Origin: Ollibium composti | GTDB taxonomy: Bacteria; Pseudomonadota; Alphaproteobacteria; Rhizobiales; Rhizobiaceae | Length of the DNA: 58,802 bases | Direction: 5' to 3' | NCBI RefSeq assembly: GCF_004801285.1 | Contig: NZ_SSNY01000017.1 | Coordinates: 1 to 58,802 of the forward strand | Shown here: in pieces, positions 26,125-34,766 of the stretch | How positions within the stretch are numbered: position 1 is the stretch's first letter | Layout: every line of letters begins with the position of its first letter | Notes under the pieces: generated by a model | What the model was told of the DNA's origin: nothing | Database searches by the model: none | What the model saw: the letters and a program-made list of their open reading frames with translations, nothing else | Program-made: the position numbers and the translations under genes

Positions 26125-26976
26125 CTACCAGAGGTCGTAGCGCAGGCCGACCTTGAATTCGTGGGTGTCGAAACCGCCGTCACGGCCCTGAATGCCGGTG
26201 GCGCCGGCCGCGGCGCTTCCGGCGTCCCAGCCGAACATATTGCCGCCCTGGATATGCTTGTACTTGTAGCCGACGTCGAGCTTGAGATTTTTGCTGATAT
26301 CGTAGGCGACGCCGGCCATCAGCGCGTAGGTGAAGCGCCAGTCCTTCTCGCCGCCGTTCTGCGAGCTTGCAACGGAAGCCGCGGTCGTACAGTCGGCGCC
26401 GACGCAGTAGAGATTGCTGTCGAGCCCCTTCCAGTGGACCAGCGAATAGCCGAGGCCGCCGCCGACATAGGGGGTGAAGCCGGAATAGGTGCCGAGATCG
26501 ACATAGCCGTTGGCCATGATGCCGATGGTGGTGAATTTCGACGAATCTTCCGAGCGGCAGGTGGTCGTTGCCGGCTGGGCTCCAGTACACGGTCCGTCGC
26601 TCACGGTGGTTCCGTTGAATTTGGCGTCGAAGCCCTCCACCGTCGCGTCGGCGCGCAGCCAGTCGGTGAAGTGGTAGCCGATGCCGCCGCCGAAGGCGAC
26701 GTCGGTCTTCATGCTGCGGGTCGCGAAATTGTTGTCGGAGTAGCTGCCGGGCGGGCCTGGATCGAAGGTGCGGTAATCGATGTTACCGGCGCGGCTATTG
26801 AAGACGTAGCCGACGTCGCCGCGCAGATACCATCCCGAACCGACCTCGACGGGCACGTATTCCGGCGCCTCGTCGACATAGATCGGCGGATCGTAGTCGG
26901 CCGCCAGCGCGCCGGACAGCGGCAGCGCCGATGCCGCTGCGGCAAGCGCAAGAACAATGCGCAGTTTGGTTGTCAT
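26125..26976 (-). CDS. Outer-membrane beta-barrel protein, Omp25/Omp31-like
   Basis: A 283-residue outer-membrane protein. A signal peptide covers about residues 1-25 (ending ALA). The mature protein alternates polar and apolar residues in strands (GWYLRGDVGYVFN, TPYVGGGLGYSLVHW, NLKLDVGYKYKHI) and ends KVGLRYDLW, with the aromatic last residue needed for barrel assembly. This matches the eight-stranded Omp25/Omp31 family common in Hyphomicrobiales. The role is structural or host-interface, not shown by sequence. A CtrA-type box lies about 80 bp upstream. Confidence 0.9.
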   Translation of the reverse strand: MTTKLRIVLALAAAASALPLSGALAADYDPPIYVDEAPEYVPVEVGSGWYLRGDVGYVFNSRAGNIDYRTFDPGPPGSYSDNNFATRSMKTDVAFGGGIGYHFTDWLRADATVEGFDAKFNGTTVSDGPCTGAQPATTTCRSEDSSKFTTIGIMANGYVDLGTYSGFTPYVGGGLGYSLVHWKGLDSNLYCVGADCTTAASVASSQNGGEKDWRFTYALMAGVAYDISKNLKLDVGYKYKHIQGGNMFGWDAGSAAAGATGIQGRDGGFDTHEFKVGLRYDLW

Positions 26977-27053
26977 TCACCCACTCCCGAAGTCGCCGGC
27001 GTCCGTGACACGCCGCCGGTTGCCCGTATCGAGAGCATTGTTAACCATACAGG

Positions 27054-27068
27054 TTAAGTGCGGGTTAA
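27054..27068. promoter_or_regulatory. CtrA-type box upstream of the barrel protein gene
   Basis: TTAA (27054-27057), seven bases, TTAA (27065-27068) match the TTAA-N7-TTAA core bound by the cell-cycle regulator CtrA. It lies 78 bp before the start of the divergently read outer-membrane protein gene. A nearby TTAAC at 27040 may extend the site. Confidence 0.55.
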
Positions 27069-27101
27069 GGATAACGAAGGGTTACAAATGGGCTGTTGTG
27101 G

Positions 27102-27231
27102 TGCGTCCTTCGAGGCTCGCTTCGCTCGCACCTCAGGATGAGGACTGTTTTTTGCTGTAGCTACGAGAGCGAAGCCAAGCAAACCACTTCCCTCATCCTG
27201 AGGTGTGAGCGAAGCGAGCCTCGAAGGACGC
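27102..27231. repeat. Large palindromic repeat, family B copy 2
   Basis: GCGTCCTTCGAGGCTCGCTT and CGCACCTCAGGATGAGG on the left are mirrored by CTCATCCTGAGGTGTGAGCG and GCGAGCCTCGAAGGACGC on the right. The arms are about 42 bp. It adjoins the stop codon of the MotB-like gene (27236) and matches copy 1 at 8876-9066. Confidence 0.9.
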
Positions 27232-27235
27232 GCTG

Positions 27236-28267
27236 TCAACGCTCGGTGAGCTTCAGCTCGATCCGGCGGTTCTTCGAGCGCGCCTCGTCGGTGTCGGCGG
27301 GATCGAGCGGCTGGAACTCGCCGAAGCCGGCGGCAACCAGGCGCTCCGGCGGCACGCCGTTGGCGATCAGGAACTTCACCACAGAGGTGGCGCGTGCGGT
27401 GGAAAGCTCCCAGTTGTCCTTGTAGCGGCCGGTGCCGGAAAGCGGGATGTTGTCGGTGTGGCCGTCGACGCGCAGTACCCAGTTGATCTCCGGCGGGATT
27501 TCCTTCTGCAGTTCGATAATGGCGCCGGCGAGCTTCTTCATCTCGACCTGGCCGGCATCGTTGATCTGGTCGGAGCCGGTGGGAAAGAGCACCTCCGACT
27601 GGAAGACGAAGCGGTCGCCGACGATGCGGATGTTCTCGCGGTCGGACAGGATCTCGCGCAGCCGTCCGAAGAAGTCGGAGCGGTAGCGGTTCAGTTCCTG
27701 CACGCGCTGGGCGAGCGCGACGTTGAGGCGGCGGCCGAGGTCGGCGATCTTGGTGTTGGACTCCTTGTCCTTCTCTTCCGAGACCTGCAACGCGTCCTCA
27801 AGGGCGGCGATCTGCTTTCGCAATGCGGCGATCTGCTGGTTGAGGATCTCGACCTGGCTGAGCGCGCGCTGGCTGATCTGCTTTTCGGTGTCGAGTTCGC
27901 CCGACAGCGCGTCGGCGCGCGCATTGGCGGCCTCGCCGGCGCCGGCGCCTTTCGCCAGAAGCTGTTCCAGGCGGCTCTTTTCGGCTTCGGCGGCGCTCAG
28001 CGACGCCTGCAGGTTGGCCAGCGAATCCTGCGCGTCCTGGGTGTTGCTCTTCTCCAGCGCCAGCAGTTGCGTCAGTTCGTTGATCTGCGAGTTCAGGCGG
28101 TTCAGCACTTCGTCCTTGCCGGAAATCTCGCGGCTCAGCAGGAACTGCGCCAGCACGAAGACCGAGAGCAGGAACATGAAGGTGAGCAGCAGCGTCGACA
28201 GCGCGTCGACGAAGCCCGGCCAGTAGTCGATGCGGCGGTCGGCGCGGCGCGCGCGGGCGAGGGCCAA
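27236..28267 (-). CDS. MotB/OmpA-like peptidoglycan-binding protein
   Basis: A 343-residue protein. One N-terminal membrane helix lies near residues 17-42 (GFVDALSTLLLTFMFLLSVF), with the buried Asp21 where MotB/TolR/ExbD proteins carry their proton-binding aspartate. A long coiled coil covers about residues 50-190. A C-terminal OmpA-like domain (RVDGHTDNIPLSG, LSTARATSVVKFLIANGV) would bind peptidoglycan. It follows the MotA/TolQ-like gene with a one-base gap, so together they form a proton-driven, cell-wall-anchored complex. No flagellar genes are present, so a motor role is not implied. Confidence 0.9.
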   Translation of the reverse strand: MALARARRADRRIDYWPGFVDALSTLLLTFMFLLSVFVLAQFLLSREISGKDEVLNRLNSQINELTQLLALEKSNTQDAQDSLANLQASLSAAEAEKSRLEQLLAKGAGAGEAANARADALSGELDTEKQISQRALSQVEILNQQIAALRKQIAALEDALQVSEEKDKESNTKIADLGRRLNVALAQRVQELNRYRSDFFGRLREILSDRENIRIVGDRFVFQSEVLFPTGSDQINDAGQVEMKKLAGAIIELQKEIPPEINWVLRVDGHTDNIPLSGTGRYKDNWELSTARATSVVKFLIANGVPPERLVAAGFGEFQPLDPADTDEARSKNRRIELKLTER

Positions 28268-28268
28268 G

Positions 28269-29291
28269 TCAGTGGACCCCTTGCTTCTTCAAGGCGTCGG
28301 CGATCTTTTCGAGCGTCGTGCGCATGGCCTTCTGCTCGTCCGACTGCGCCTCCACCCAGTCGCGCATGATCTGCTGCTCGGAGCGCATGTTCTTGACCAG
28401 GCCGGAAATGCCGTCGGCGAGATTGGCCATGGCGCTGGCGACGCGCGGGTTTGAGGAGCCGTTCTCCTGCATGGAGCGCAGGCGCTCCGACAAAAGCCGG
28501 ATCTCGTCGGCAGACTCGGCCCGCATCGCCTCCGGCACGGCGATGTCGGAGGACAGGTCCGTCACCGAGGACAGCCAGTTCTCCAGCTCGGTGTAGAAGC
28601 GTGTCTGGGCGCGGCCGGCCTGGAGGTCGAGGAAGCCCAGCACCAGCGAGCCGGCAAGGCCGAACAGCGAGGACGAAAAGGCCGTGCCCATGCCCGACAG
28701 GGGGGCAGCCAAGCCCTGCTTGAGGGCATCGAGGACGGCGGCGGCGTCGCCCGAGCCGGGATCGAGCGCCTGGATGGTGTCGCTGATCGAGCCGATCGTC
28801 TTCAACAGACCCCAGAAAGTGCCGAGCAGGCCGAGGAAGACGAGCAGGCCGACGAGATAGCGCGAGGTGTCGCGGCTCTCGTCGAGGCGCGTCGCGATGG
28901 AATCCAGCATCGTGCGCATCGAGGAGGCGGAAAAGGCGACGGCCGAGGAACGGCCGATCATCGCCTTCATCGGCGCCAGAAGCACCGGCTCGGTCGTCTC
29001 GGAGCCGGCGCGGAAGGAATTGACCCAGCGCACTTCGCGGAACAGCCGCCCGACCTGCACGAAGGCAAGCAGGATGCCGACTGCCAGCACACCGAGGATC
29101 AACCCGTTGAGGCCCGGATTGGTGACGAAGGCCGTCGAGATCTGGCGGGTGAGGATGACGCCGATAAAGGCGACGATGGCGAGGAAGATGACCATCGTCA
29201 GCACGAACACCTGCGGGCTGGACAGCCTGTGGGGGTCGTAGCTGAGGACGTCGGAACGCCCACCTATGCCGAACGATCTGAGAAGGGCCAT
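28269..29291 (-). CDS. MotA/TolQ/ExbB-like proton channel protein
   Basis: A 340-residue inner-membrane protein. Two N-terminal helices are near residues 30-50 and 62-82. A C-terminal pair lies around residues 155-180 (LVGLLVFLGLLGTFWGLLKTIGS) and 210-235 (AAPLSGMGTAFSSSLFGLAGSLVLG). The GTFWGL and GMGTAFSSSLFGLAGS segments match the MotA/TolQ/ExbB channel family. Its partner is the MotB-like gene immediately downstream. I use ATG 29291 (MALLRSFG); 13 more residues are possible from 29330. The pair is common in rhizobia, function unknown. Confidence 0.9.
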   Translation of the reverse strand: MALLRSFGIGGRSDVLSYDPHRLSSPQVFVLTMVIFLAIVAFIGVILTRQISTAFVTNPGLNGLILGVLAVGILLAFVQVGRLFREVRWVNSFRAGSETTEPVLLAPMKAMIGRSSAVAFSASSMRTMLDSIATRLDESRDTSRYLVGLLVFLGLLGTFWGLLKTIGSISDTIQALDPGSGDAAAVLDALKQGLAAPLSGMGTAFSSSLFGLAGSLVLGFLDLQAGRAQTRFYTELENWLSSVTDLSSDIAVPEAMRAESADEIRLLSERLRSMQENGSSNPRVASAMANLADGISGLVKNMRSEQQIMRDWVEAQSDEQKAMRTTLEKIADALKKQGVH

Positions 29292-29493
29292 GCGTCTTCC
29301 GTTCCGATTCCGCAGCGAGTTCGGCGGCAACTCTACTCGGAATTCCGGCGAAATTGAAAGCCGTTCGGGCCGTATGCGGCGATCGTTCTATTCGATGCCA
29401 TCATATCGCCCCTATAGGTCGATTGCATGAACAACTGATTCCCGGCGGAAGCGTGGCAGAGAGAACCAATGACGAGATCGTACATTTATACAG

Positions 29494-30480
29494 ATGGACA
29501 AAGTAAGCAAGAGACGCGACGCGCATTTTGATGCCCTTCGTGGGGCTGGTATATTATTAGTCGTCTTCGGACATCTCATCGAGAAGCCGTCGTCAGGATC
29601 GCCGATCCTGCAAGCGGCCTATATTGGAATCTACAGCTTCCACATGCCGCTTTTCGTTTTTCTGGCCGGAGCGTTCGCCCGCGAGACGCTGGGCCGGCGC
29701 GACTACCGCAAGATCGTGTGGACGCTGGTGTTGCCGCTCGTGCTGTTCCAGCCCCTTTATATCGGCATGGGACGGTTGACGGGCTGGTACGAATACTCTG
29801 CGCTCACGCCCTACTGGCTGTTGTGGTTCATCGCCAGCATGATCTGCTGGCGCCTGCTGTTGCCGCTGTTCGCCTCGCCGGCCGGACTGGTCGCGGCCTT
29901 CGCCCTGTCGGTCGCGGCGGGCTACGACGACGGCATCGGCTATTCGCTCAGCGTCTCGCGGACGCTGTATTTCCTGCCCTTCTTCGTGCTCGGCCATCTC
30001 TTTGGCGCGGACCTCGTCGCGCTGGCGCGCCGGCATGGCGGCGTCTTCGCGCTCGTGTTCGCCCTTGCCATGGCATTGGTGATGGTGTGGTGGACGCAGG
30101 GGCTCGAACCGTCGGCGCTGACCGGCAGCCACGACTACGCCAATGGCGGCGCCCAGTCCGCCCATCCGGCGCTGGCCCGCATGGGCATACTGGCGCTCAG
30201 CGCCGCCGCCGTGCTCGGCTTCTCGGCCATCGTGCCGGGCAGGGCGATGCTGCTGCGCTGGTTCGGCGAGCGTTCGCTATCGATCTACCTGCTGCACGGC
30301 CTCGTGGTGATGGCCTTCGTCGCCGCCGGCGGCCCGGCGCTTATCCCGCAGCCGCTTCTGTTGCCGGCGCTCGGCCTTCTCGCCGTATTGATCGGGCTCG
30401 GCACGGCGGTGGCGGACGGTCCGATGCGGCGCCTGTTCAGCCCGTCGTGGCAGGCCGGCGAGCGCGTTACAGCCGGCTGA
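29494..30480 (+). CDS. Acyltransferase family 3 membrane protein
   Basis: A 328-residue integral membrane protein of the acyltransferase-3 family (OafA/OpgC/NodX type) with about ten helices. The N-terminal signature is present: FDALRGAGILLVVFGH (catalytic-type His at about residue 27) followed by SFHMPLFVFLAG. Such proteins O-acylate surface sugars or glucans; the acceptor here is unknown. The first 80 bases are AT-richer than the rest of the window, so the 5' part may be of foreign or promoter-adapted composition. It overlaps the convergent hemolysin-III gene by 14 bp. Confidence 0.88.
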   Translation: MDKVSKRRDAHFDALRGAGILLVVFGHLIEKPSSGSPILQAAYIGIYSFHMPLFVFLAGAFARETLGRRDYRKIVWTLVLPLVLFQPLYIGMGRLTGWYEYSALTPYWLLWFIASMICWRLLLPLFASPAGLVAAFALSVAAGYDDGIGYSLSVSRTLYFLPFFVLGHLFGADLVALARRHGGVFALVFALAMALVMVWWTQGLEPSALTGSHDYANGGAQSAHPALARMGILALSAAAVLGFSAIVPGRAMLLRWFGERSLSIYLLHGLVVMAFVAAGGPALIPQPLLLPALGLLAVLIGLGTAVADGPMRRLFSPSWQAGERVTAG

Positions 30481-31159
30481 AGACCAGTGCGTCGAACATC
30501 GCCACCAGGTGCAAGGTGGCGCCGGTGACGACGAAGCCGTGCCACAGCGCGTTGTGGAAGCGCAGGCCTTTCCAGACGAAGAAGACGACGCCGCAGGAAT
30601 AGACGATGCCGCCGGCGACGATGAGCGCCAGCGCGGCGGGCGGCAGCGTTTCGACCAAGGGACCCGCCAGAACCAGCCCGCTCCAGCCGATGGCGAGATA
30701 GAAGACGATGGCCAGCCGGTCGAAGCGGCCGGGCAGAAACACCTTGATGGCGATGCCGGCGGCCGCAGCCGCCCAAACCAGGGCGATCATCCAGCCGGCC
30801 AGCGGCGAATTGCCGATCTGGGCGAGGAAGGGCGTGTAGGTCGCGGCGATCAACAGGTAGATGGCCGAATGGTCGAAGCGCCTGAGCACCCATTTGGCCG
30901 GCGAGTCGAGCGGCCACAGATTGTAGGCGAGGGAGACGGACAGCACCGTCAGGAGCGACACGACGTAGAAGACGGCGGCGATGTATTCGCCGGGTCCCGC
31001 ATGGGAGGCGGCAAGCACGAGCATGGCGGAGCCGGCGGCGATCGCCAGGACGATACCCACCGCATGGACGATGCCGTCGGCGATCATCTCGGCGCGCGAA
31101 TAGTGCCAGCGTCCCATGAAGGGAATATGCGGTGCTTTGTGTGTCTCTTTTGCGGTCAT
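30467..31159 (-). CDS. Hemolysin III family (PAQR-type) membrane protein
   Basis: A 230-residue membrane protein with seven predicted helices of the hemolysin III / progestin-and-adipoQ-receptor family. Conserved features are an N-terminal GIVHAVG with a His, the DHSAIYLLIAATYTPF segment with Asp and His, and a C-terminal HALWHGFVVTGATLHL-like H-x3-H-type pattern (residues about 200-220). These residues form a zinc site in the family. Despite the name it is not shown to lyse cells. It ends inside the convergent acyltransferase gene. Confidence 0.9.
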   Translation of the reverse strand: MTAKETHKAPHIPFMGRWHYSRAEMIADGIVHAVGIVLAIAAGSAMLVLAASHAGPGEYIAAVFYVVSLLTVLSVSLAYNLWPLDSPAKWVLRRFDHSAIYLLIAATYTPFLAQIGNSPLAGWMIALVWAAAAAGIAIKVFLPGRFDRLAIVFYLAIGWSGLVLAGPLVETLPPAALALIVAGGIVYSCGVVFFVWKGLRFHNALWHGFVVTGATLHLVAMFDALVFSRL

Positions 31160-31269
31160 GTCGAGCCTGCCCGTCCCTCATGTGGTGGACAAGCATCGAC
31201 CATGCCAGTTGTGCATTGCAAAATTGCGACGGCGCCTGCGGCGGGTTGCCGCCGGCGCCCGTGCGGGCC

Positions 31270-32067
31270 CTAAGCCTTCAGCGGCTTGGTGACCGTCTTC
31301 AACAGCGCGCGGTGGATCGCCTCGTTGCCGGCGACAAGGGCGCCCTTCTCCAGCATCGTCTGGCCGCCGTTCAGGTCGGAGACGAAGCCGCCCGCCTCGC
31401 GGATCAGGAGCAGACCGGCGGCGATGTCCCATGCCGACAGGCCGTCCTCCCAGAAGCCGTCCATGCGGCCGGCGGCGACATAGGCGAGGTCGAGCGCGGC
31501 GGAGCCGAGGCGGCGGATGCCGGACACCTCGGCCATGACGTTGCGCAGCTCGATGAGGAAATTGCCGTGGCGGCCGCGGCCGAGATGCGGCACGCCGCAG
31601 CCGATCACTGCGTCGGAAAGCTTCGTGCGCGCGGCGACGCGCAGGCGGCGGTCGTTGAGGAAGGCACCGCCGCCACGCTCGGCGGTGTAGAGCTCGTCCA
31701 TGGCCGGGTTGTAGACGACGCCGGCGACGACCTGGCCCTGCCGCTCCAGCGCGATGGAGACCGAGAAGATCGGGATGCCATGCAGGAAATTGGTGGTGCC
31801 GTCGAGCGGGTCGACGATCCAGCGGTGCTGGTCGTCGTCGCCGGTGACGGCGCCGCGCTCCTCCATCAGGAAGCCGTAGCCCGGCCGCGCGCGCGACAGT
31901 TCGGCGAAGATGATGTCCTCGGCCTTGCGGTCGGCCTGGCTGACATAGTCGCCGGGGCCTTTCATCGACACCTGGAGGTTCTGCACCTCGCCGAAATCGC
32001 GCGACAGCGAGCGGCCGGCCTTCATCGCCGCCTGGACCATGACGTTGAGGAGGGCTGAACGGGCCAT
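31270..32067 (-). CDS. suhB: Inositol monophosphatase family protein (SuhB-like)
   Basis: A 265-residue Mg-dependent phosphatase. The metal-binding motifs are complete: EERGA near residue 70, WIVDPLDGTTNF near 85-96, and SAWDIAAGLLLIREAGG near 210. Substrates in the family include inositol-1-phosphate and other sugar phosphates, and E. coli SuhB also acts in rRNA antitermination. I chose ATG 32067 (MARSALL); an in-frame ATG at 32136 lies in repeat sequence. It lies downstream of efp on the same strand with a 129-bp repeat-filled gap. Confidence 0.93.
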   Translation of the reverse strand: MARSALLNVMVQAAMKAGRSLSRDFGEVQNLQVSMKGPGDYVSQADRKAEDIIFAELSRARPGYGFLMEERGAVTGDDDQHRWIVDPLDGTTNFLHGIPIFSVSIALERQGQVVAGVVYNPAMDELYTAERGGGAFLNDRRLRVAARTKLSDAVIGCGVPHLGRGRHGNFLIELRNVMAEVSGIRRLGSAALDLAYVAAGRMDGFWEDGLSAWDIAAGLLLIREAGGFVSDLNGGQTMLEKGALVAGNEAIHRALLKTVTKPLKA

Positions 32068-32084
32068 GGGAAGGGTCTTTCGTT

Positions 32085-32190
32085 GGGTAAGGCTAGGGGA
32101 ATAGGGGAGTAGGGGAACAAGGCAATAGGGGAGCAAGGCGGTACGGCGGTTTTGTTCCCTACTCCCTTACTCCCCTATTCCCCTATTGCC
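32085..32190. repeat. Low-complexity inverted repeat built of AATAGGGGAGTAGGGG-like units
   Basis: Units such as AATAGGGGAGTAGGGG on the left are mirrored by CCCCTATTCCCCTATTGCC on the right with a short GGTACGGCGG centre. It lies between efp and suhB. It is not a CRISPR: units are contiguous and there are no unique spacers. Confidence 0.75.
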
Positions 32191-32196
32191 TTCATC

Positions 32197-32763
32197 TCAA
32201 TCCGCCCTGCGCAGATACGTGATCTCGTTGGTATCAACCAGGATGCGTTCGCCCGCCTCGATGAAGGGCGGCACCAGGACGCGGATGCCGTTTTCCAGGA
32301 TGGCCGGCTTGTAGGAGGACGCGGCGGTCTGTCCCTTCACCACGGGATCGGCCTCGGTGATCGACAGCACGACCTGGTCGGGCAGGGAAACGCCGATCGG
32401 CGTCTCGCCGTAGAGGCGCACGGTCACCATCATGCCGTCCTGCAGGAAGGCGGCGCGCTCGCCGACGAAATCCTTCTGCAGTTCGAGCTGTTCGTAGCTT
32501 TCGGTGTCCATGAAGACCAGCGCTTCGCCCTGCTCGTAGAGGAAGGAGAAGTCCTTGTATTCGAGGTCCACCTGCTCGACCGTCTCGGCGGAGCGGAAGC
32601 GCTCGTTGAGCTTGGTGCCGTTGATGAGGTTCTTCAGTTCGACCTGGTTGTAGGCGCCGCCCTTGCCGGGCTTCACCGTGTTGGTCTTGACCGCCACCCA
32701 CAGGCCGCCGTCGTGCTCGACGACGGTGCCGGGACGGATTTCATTGCCGCTGATCTTGGCCAT
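32197..32763 (-). CDS. efp: Elongation factor P
   Basis: A 188-residue EF-P, which relieves ribosome stalling at polyproline. It has the three-domain layout; the modified residue is Lys34 in KPGKGGAY, so the EpmA-type beta-lysylation route is expected and the enzymes would be elsewhere. The C-terminal signature (PLRI-type YKPAILENGIRVLVPPFIEAGERI) is present. ATG 32763 is the family start. The polyproline-rich TolA and the protein at 18777-20435 in this window are natural clients. Confidence 0.96.
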   Translation of the reverse strand: MAKISGNEIRPGTVVEHDGGLWVAVKTNTVKPGKGGAYNQVELKNLINGTKLNERFRSAETVEQVDLEYKDFSFLYEQGEALVFMDTESYEQLELQKDFVGERAAFLQDGMMVTVRLYGETPIGVSLPDQVVLSITEADPVVKGQTAASSYKPAILENGIRVLVPPFIEAGERILVDTNEITYLRRAD

Positions 32764-32885
32764 GGATGCCTGCTGCAAAAGGTTGAGAAAAAGGAGATTG
32801 CGCCGGAAACGGCGATTTCGGCGCCTCCAAGACCACAAATCGCCCGCACTGGCAAGAGAGCGGTGGAATGCAGCGGCCCGACGCC

Positions 32886-34028
32886 TCAGCGCAGCCGGTT
32901 GGCCTTTTGCAGCGCCAGCCGGGTTTCCTCCTCGGTCAGGCCGCCAAGGAAATCCTCCATCTGGTCGTCGATCAGCCCGGCGCGGCGGGCGACGATGTAC
33001 CAGGCGGCGGCGAGGTTCGAATCCGGCTCGACGCCGATGCCGGCCATGTAGAGCTTGGCCAGCCGGTTCTGCGCGGCGACGTTGCCGCCGTCGGCCGCCC
33101 GCTTCATCCACTGGAAGCCGGCCTTGAGGTCGCGCTTGCCGCCGCGCCCATCGATCAGCCATTGCGCGAGGTCGATCTGGGCAGTGTCGTAGTTCTGGCG
33201 CGCGGCCTGGACCAGCAGCGTGCGGGCCTTGACGTCGTCCTCTTTCTTGCCGCCGACGCCGTTGGCATAGAATTGCGCCATCGCGTATTGCGCGTCGGGT
33301 AGACCCGCCTCGGCGGCGCGCTCGTAATAGGGGGCTGCGCGGGCGAGGCCGGCATCGCCGCTGTCTTCCTCGACCAGCAGCTGGGCGAAGTTGAACTGCG
33401 CCAGCGTGTTGCCGGCCTCGGCGGCGGCCTGCATCAGCGCGTGCGCCTCCTTGCGGTCCTTCTTCACGTAGGTGCCGTCGATCAGCATCAGCGCGTACTG
33501 GAACTGCGCTTCGGGAACGCCGCGCTCGGCGGCGCGCTGATACCATTTCGCCGCCTCGGCGGCGTTCAGCGGCACGCCCAGCCCGCGCGAAAGGATCTCG
33601 GCGACCAGCGTCTGGGCGGCCGGGTCGCCGTTCTTCGCCCGCACCAGGGCAAGGTTGTAGGCGGTCTTGTAGAGGCCGCGCTGGAAGGCGCCGTAGGCGG
33701 CGTCCGGCTGGCGGGCGCCGAAGCGCGACGGATCGACGGTGTCGGCCGGCGGCTCGTCGGTCGTCGCCGGCTGCGGCAGCGGATTGGCGATCGGCTTGAT
33801 GATGGTGATGCGCGGTTCGCCGAAGCGGGACGCGTCCGGCTGCTCACCAGGGGATGGCGGCGCGGTTGTGGGCGGCGCGACGTCGGGTATGAAGGGTTCG
33901 GGCGCAGCAGCGGCCGGCATTGTCTGGGTCGGCGCCTGAACGGCTGGAGGCACCGGTTCTTTTGCCGGTTCGGTCGCCCCCGCCTGGGCGGCTGCAAGCA
34001 GGAGAGGAACGGCGAGGACCAGCCGCAT
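32886..34028 (-). CDS. Sel1-repeat/TPR secreted protein
   Basis: A 380-residue protein. A signal peptide of about 18 residues (ending AGATE) is followed by a Pro/Ala-rich linker to about residue 110. Then come at least five Sel1-like repeats (AAKWYQRAAERGVPEAQFQYALM, AHALMQAAAEAGNTLAQFNFA, AAPYYERAAEAGLPDAQYAMA and onward). Such solenoids serve as protein scaffolds in the periplasm. The target is unknown. It starts 2 bp past the thiE stop, so the two are likely co-transcribed. Confidence 0.88.
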   Translation of the reverse strand: MRLVLAVPLLLAAAQAGATEPAKEPVPPAVQAPTQTMPAAAAPEPFIPDVAPPTTAPPSPGEQPDASRFGEPRITIIKPIANPLPQPATTDEPPADTVDPSRFGARQPDAAYGAFQRGLYKTAYNLALVRAKNGDPAAQTLVAEILSRGLGVPLNAAEAAKWYQRAAERGVPEAQFQYALMLIDGTYVKKDRKEAHALMQAAAEAGNTLAQFNFAQLLVEEDSGDAGLARAAPYYERAAEAGLPDAQYAMAQFYANGVGGKKEDDVKARTLLVQAARQNYDTAQIDLAQWLIDGRGGKRDLKAGFQWMKRAADGGNVAAQNRLAKLYMAGIGVEPDSNLAAAWYIVARRAGLIDDQMEDFLGGLTEEETRLALQKANRLR

Positions 34029-34030
34029 CG

Positions 34031-34678
34031 TCAATCCTCGAAGCGTGGCGCCTGCGCGTCGAGCAGCGCGTTGGCACGCGCCACCGCCTCGCGCGGATCG
34101 ATGCCGTCGCCGTAGACGGCGGCGGAAAGGGCGACGAACTCGGCACCGGTTTCGGCGACGGCGGCGGCCGAGGCGAGGTCCGAACCTGCCATGACGATGC
34201 AGGGGATCTCGATCATTTCGGCCCACCAGCGGCCGAGGTTGAGGTTGCGCGGATGCGGCTCGGCCTGGGTGTCGTAGCCGAAGCGGCCGAAGAAGATGTA
34301 GTCGGGCCGCTCCTCGCCGAGCTCCAGCGCCTCGTCGCGCGTCTTGGCGCCGCCGGTGCCGACCGCCATCTTGTCCTGGAAACGCTCGACAGCCTCGGCG
34401 AGATCGGCCTTGCCGGATTCGATGTGGATGCCGTCGGCCCGCACGCGCCCGGCGATGCGGGTGTCGCCCTCGACGATGACTGCGGCACCGGCCGCCTGCG
34501 CCGCCGGCATGACCTTTTCGGCCAGCGTTTGGAAAGCGGCATCGTCCAGCCCGTTGCGCGGCAGGATCAGCGAGGCCACGTCGCCGCCGGCGAAGGCGGT
34601 GGCGAGGCGTTCGGCGCCGACGCCCGGCGGGGCGATCAGCACGATGCGGCAGCGGTTGGGAGGCGTTGTCTCGGTCAT
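34031..34678 (-). CDS. thiE: Thiamine phosphate synthase-like protein
   Basis: A 215-residue TIM-barrel protein of the ThiE/TenI family. Family features are VIVEGDTRIAGRVRADGIHI (the DVRLA-like strand), VGTGGAKTRDEA, DYIFFGRFGYD and the C-terminal SAAVYGDG-like SAAVYGDGIDPREAV. ThiE joins the pyrimidine and thiazole moieties into thiamine monophosphate. Some residues differ from the classical GPxF and FGRxFxT patterns (FFGRFGYD), and no thiC/thiG is near, so it may be a TenI-like paralogue. It starts close to the Sel1-repeat gene. Confidence 0.75.
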   Translation of the reverse strand: MTETTPPNRCRIVLIAPPGVGAERLATAFAGGDVASLILPRNGLDDAAFQTLAEKVMPAAQAAGAAVIVEGDTRIAGRVRADGIHIESGKADLAEAVERFQDKMAVGTGGAKTRDEALELGEERPDYIFFGRFGYDTQAEPHPRNLNLGRWWAEMIEIPCIVMAGSDLASAAAVAETGAEFVALSAAVYGDGIDPREAVARANALLDAQAPRFED

Positions 34679-34766
34679 GTGGCGGCTCGATATGGCTTCC
34701 GCCTATGCGAGGCGAAGATGGTTGCATTGCGGCATAGAGCAAAGTGCCGCGCTTGAACAGGCGGGC

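Noticed and set aside
29335..29365. GGAAT...CGTT resembling an RpoE2 promoter near the acyltransferase
   Set aside because: The -35 block is GGAAT and the spacer is 18, outside the accepted pattern.
32085..32190. CRISPR-like tandem repeats
   Set aside because: Units are contiguous and low-complexity with an inverted second half; no spacers and no cas genes.
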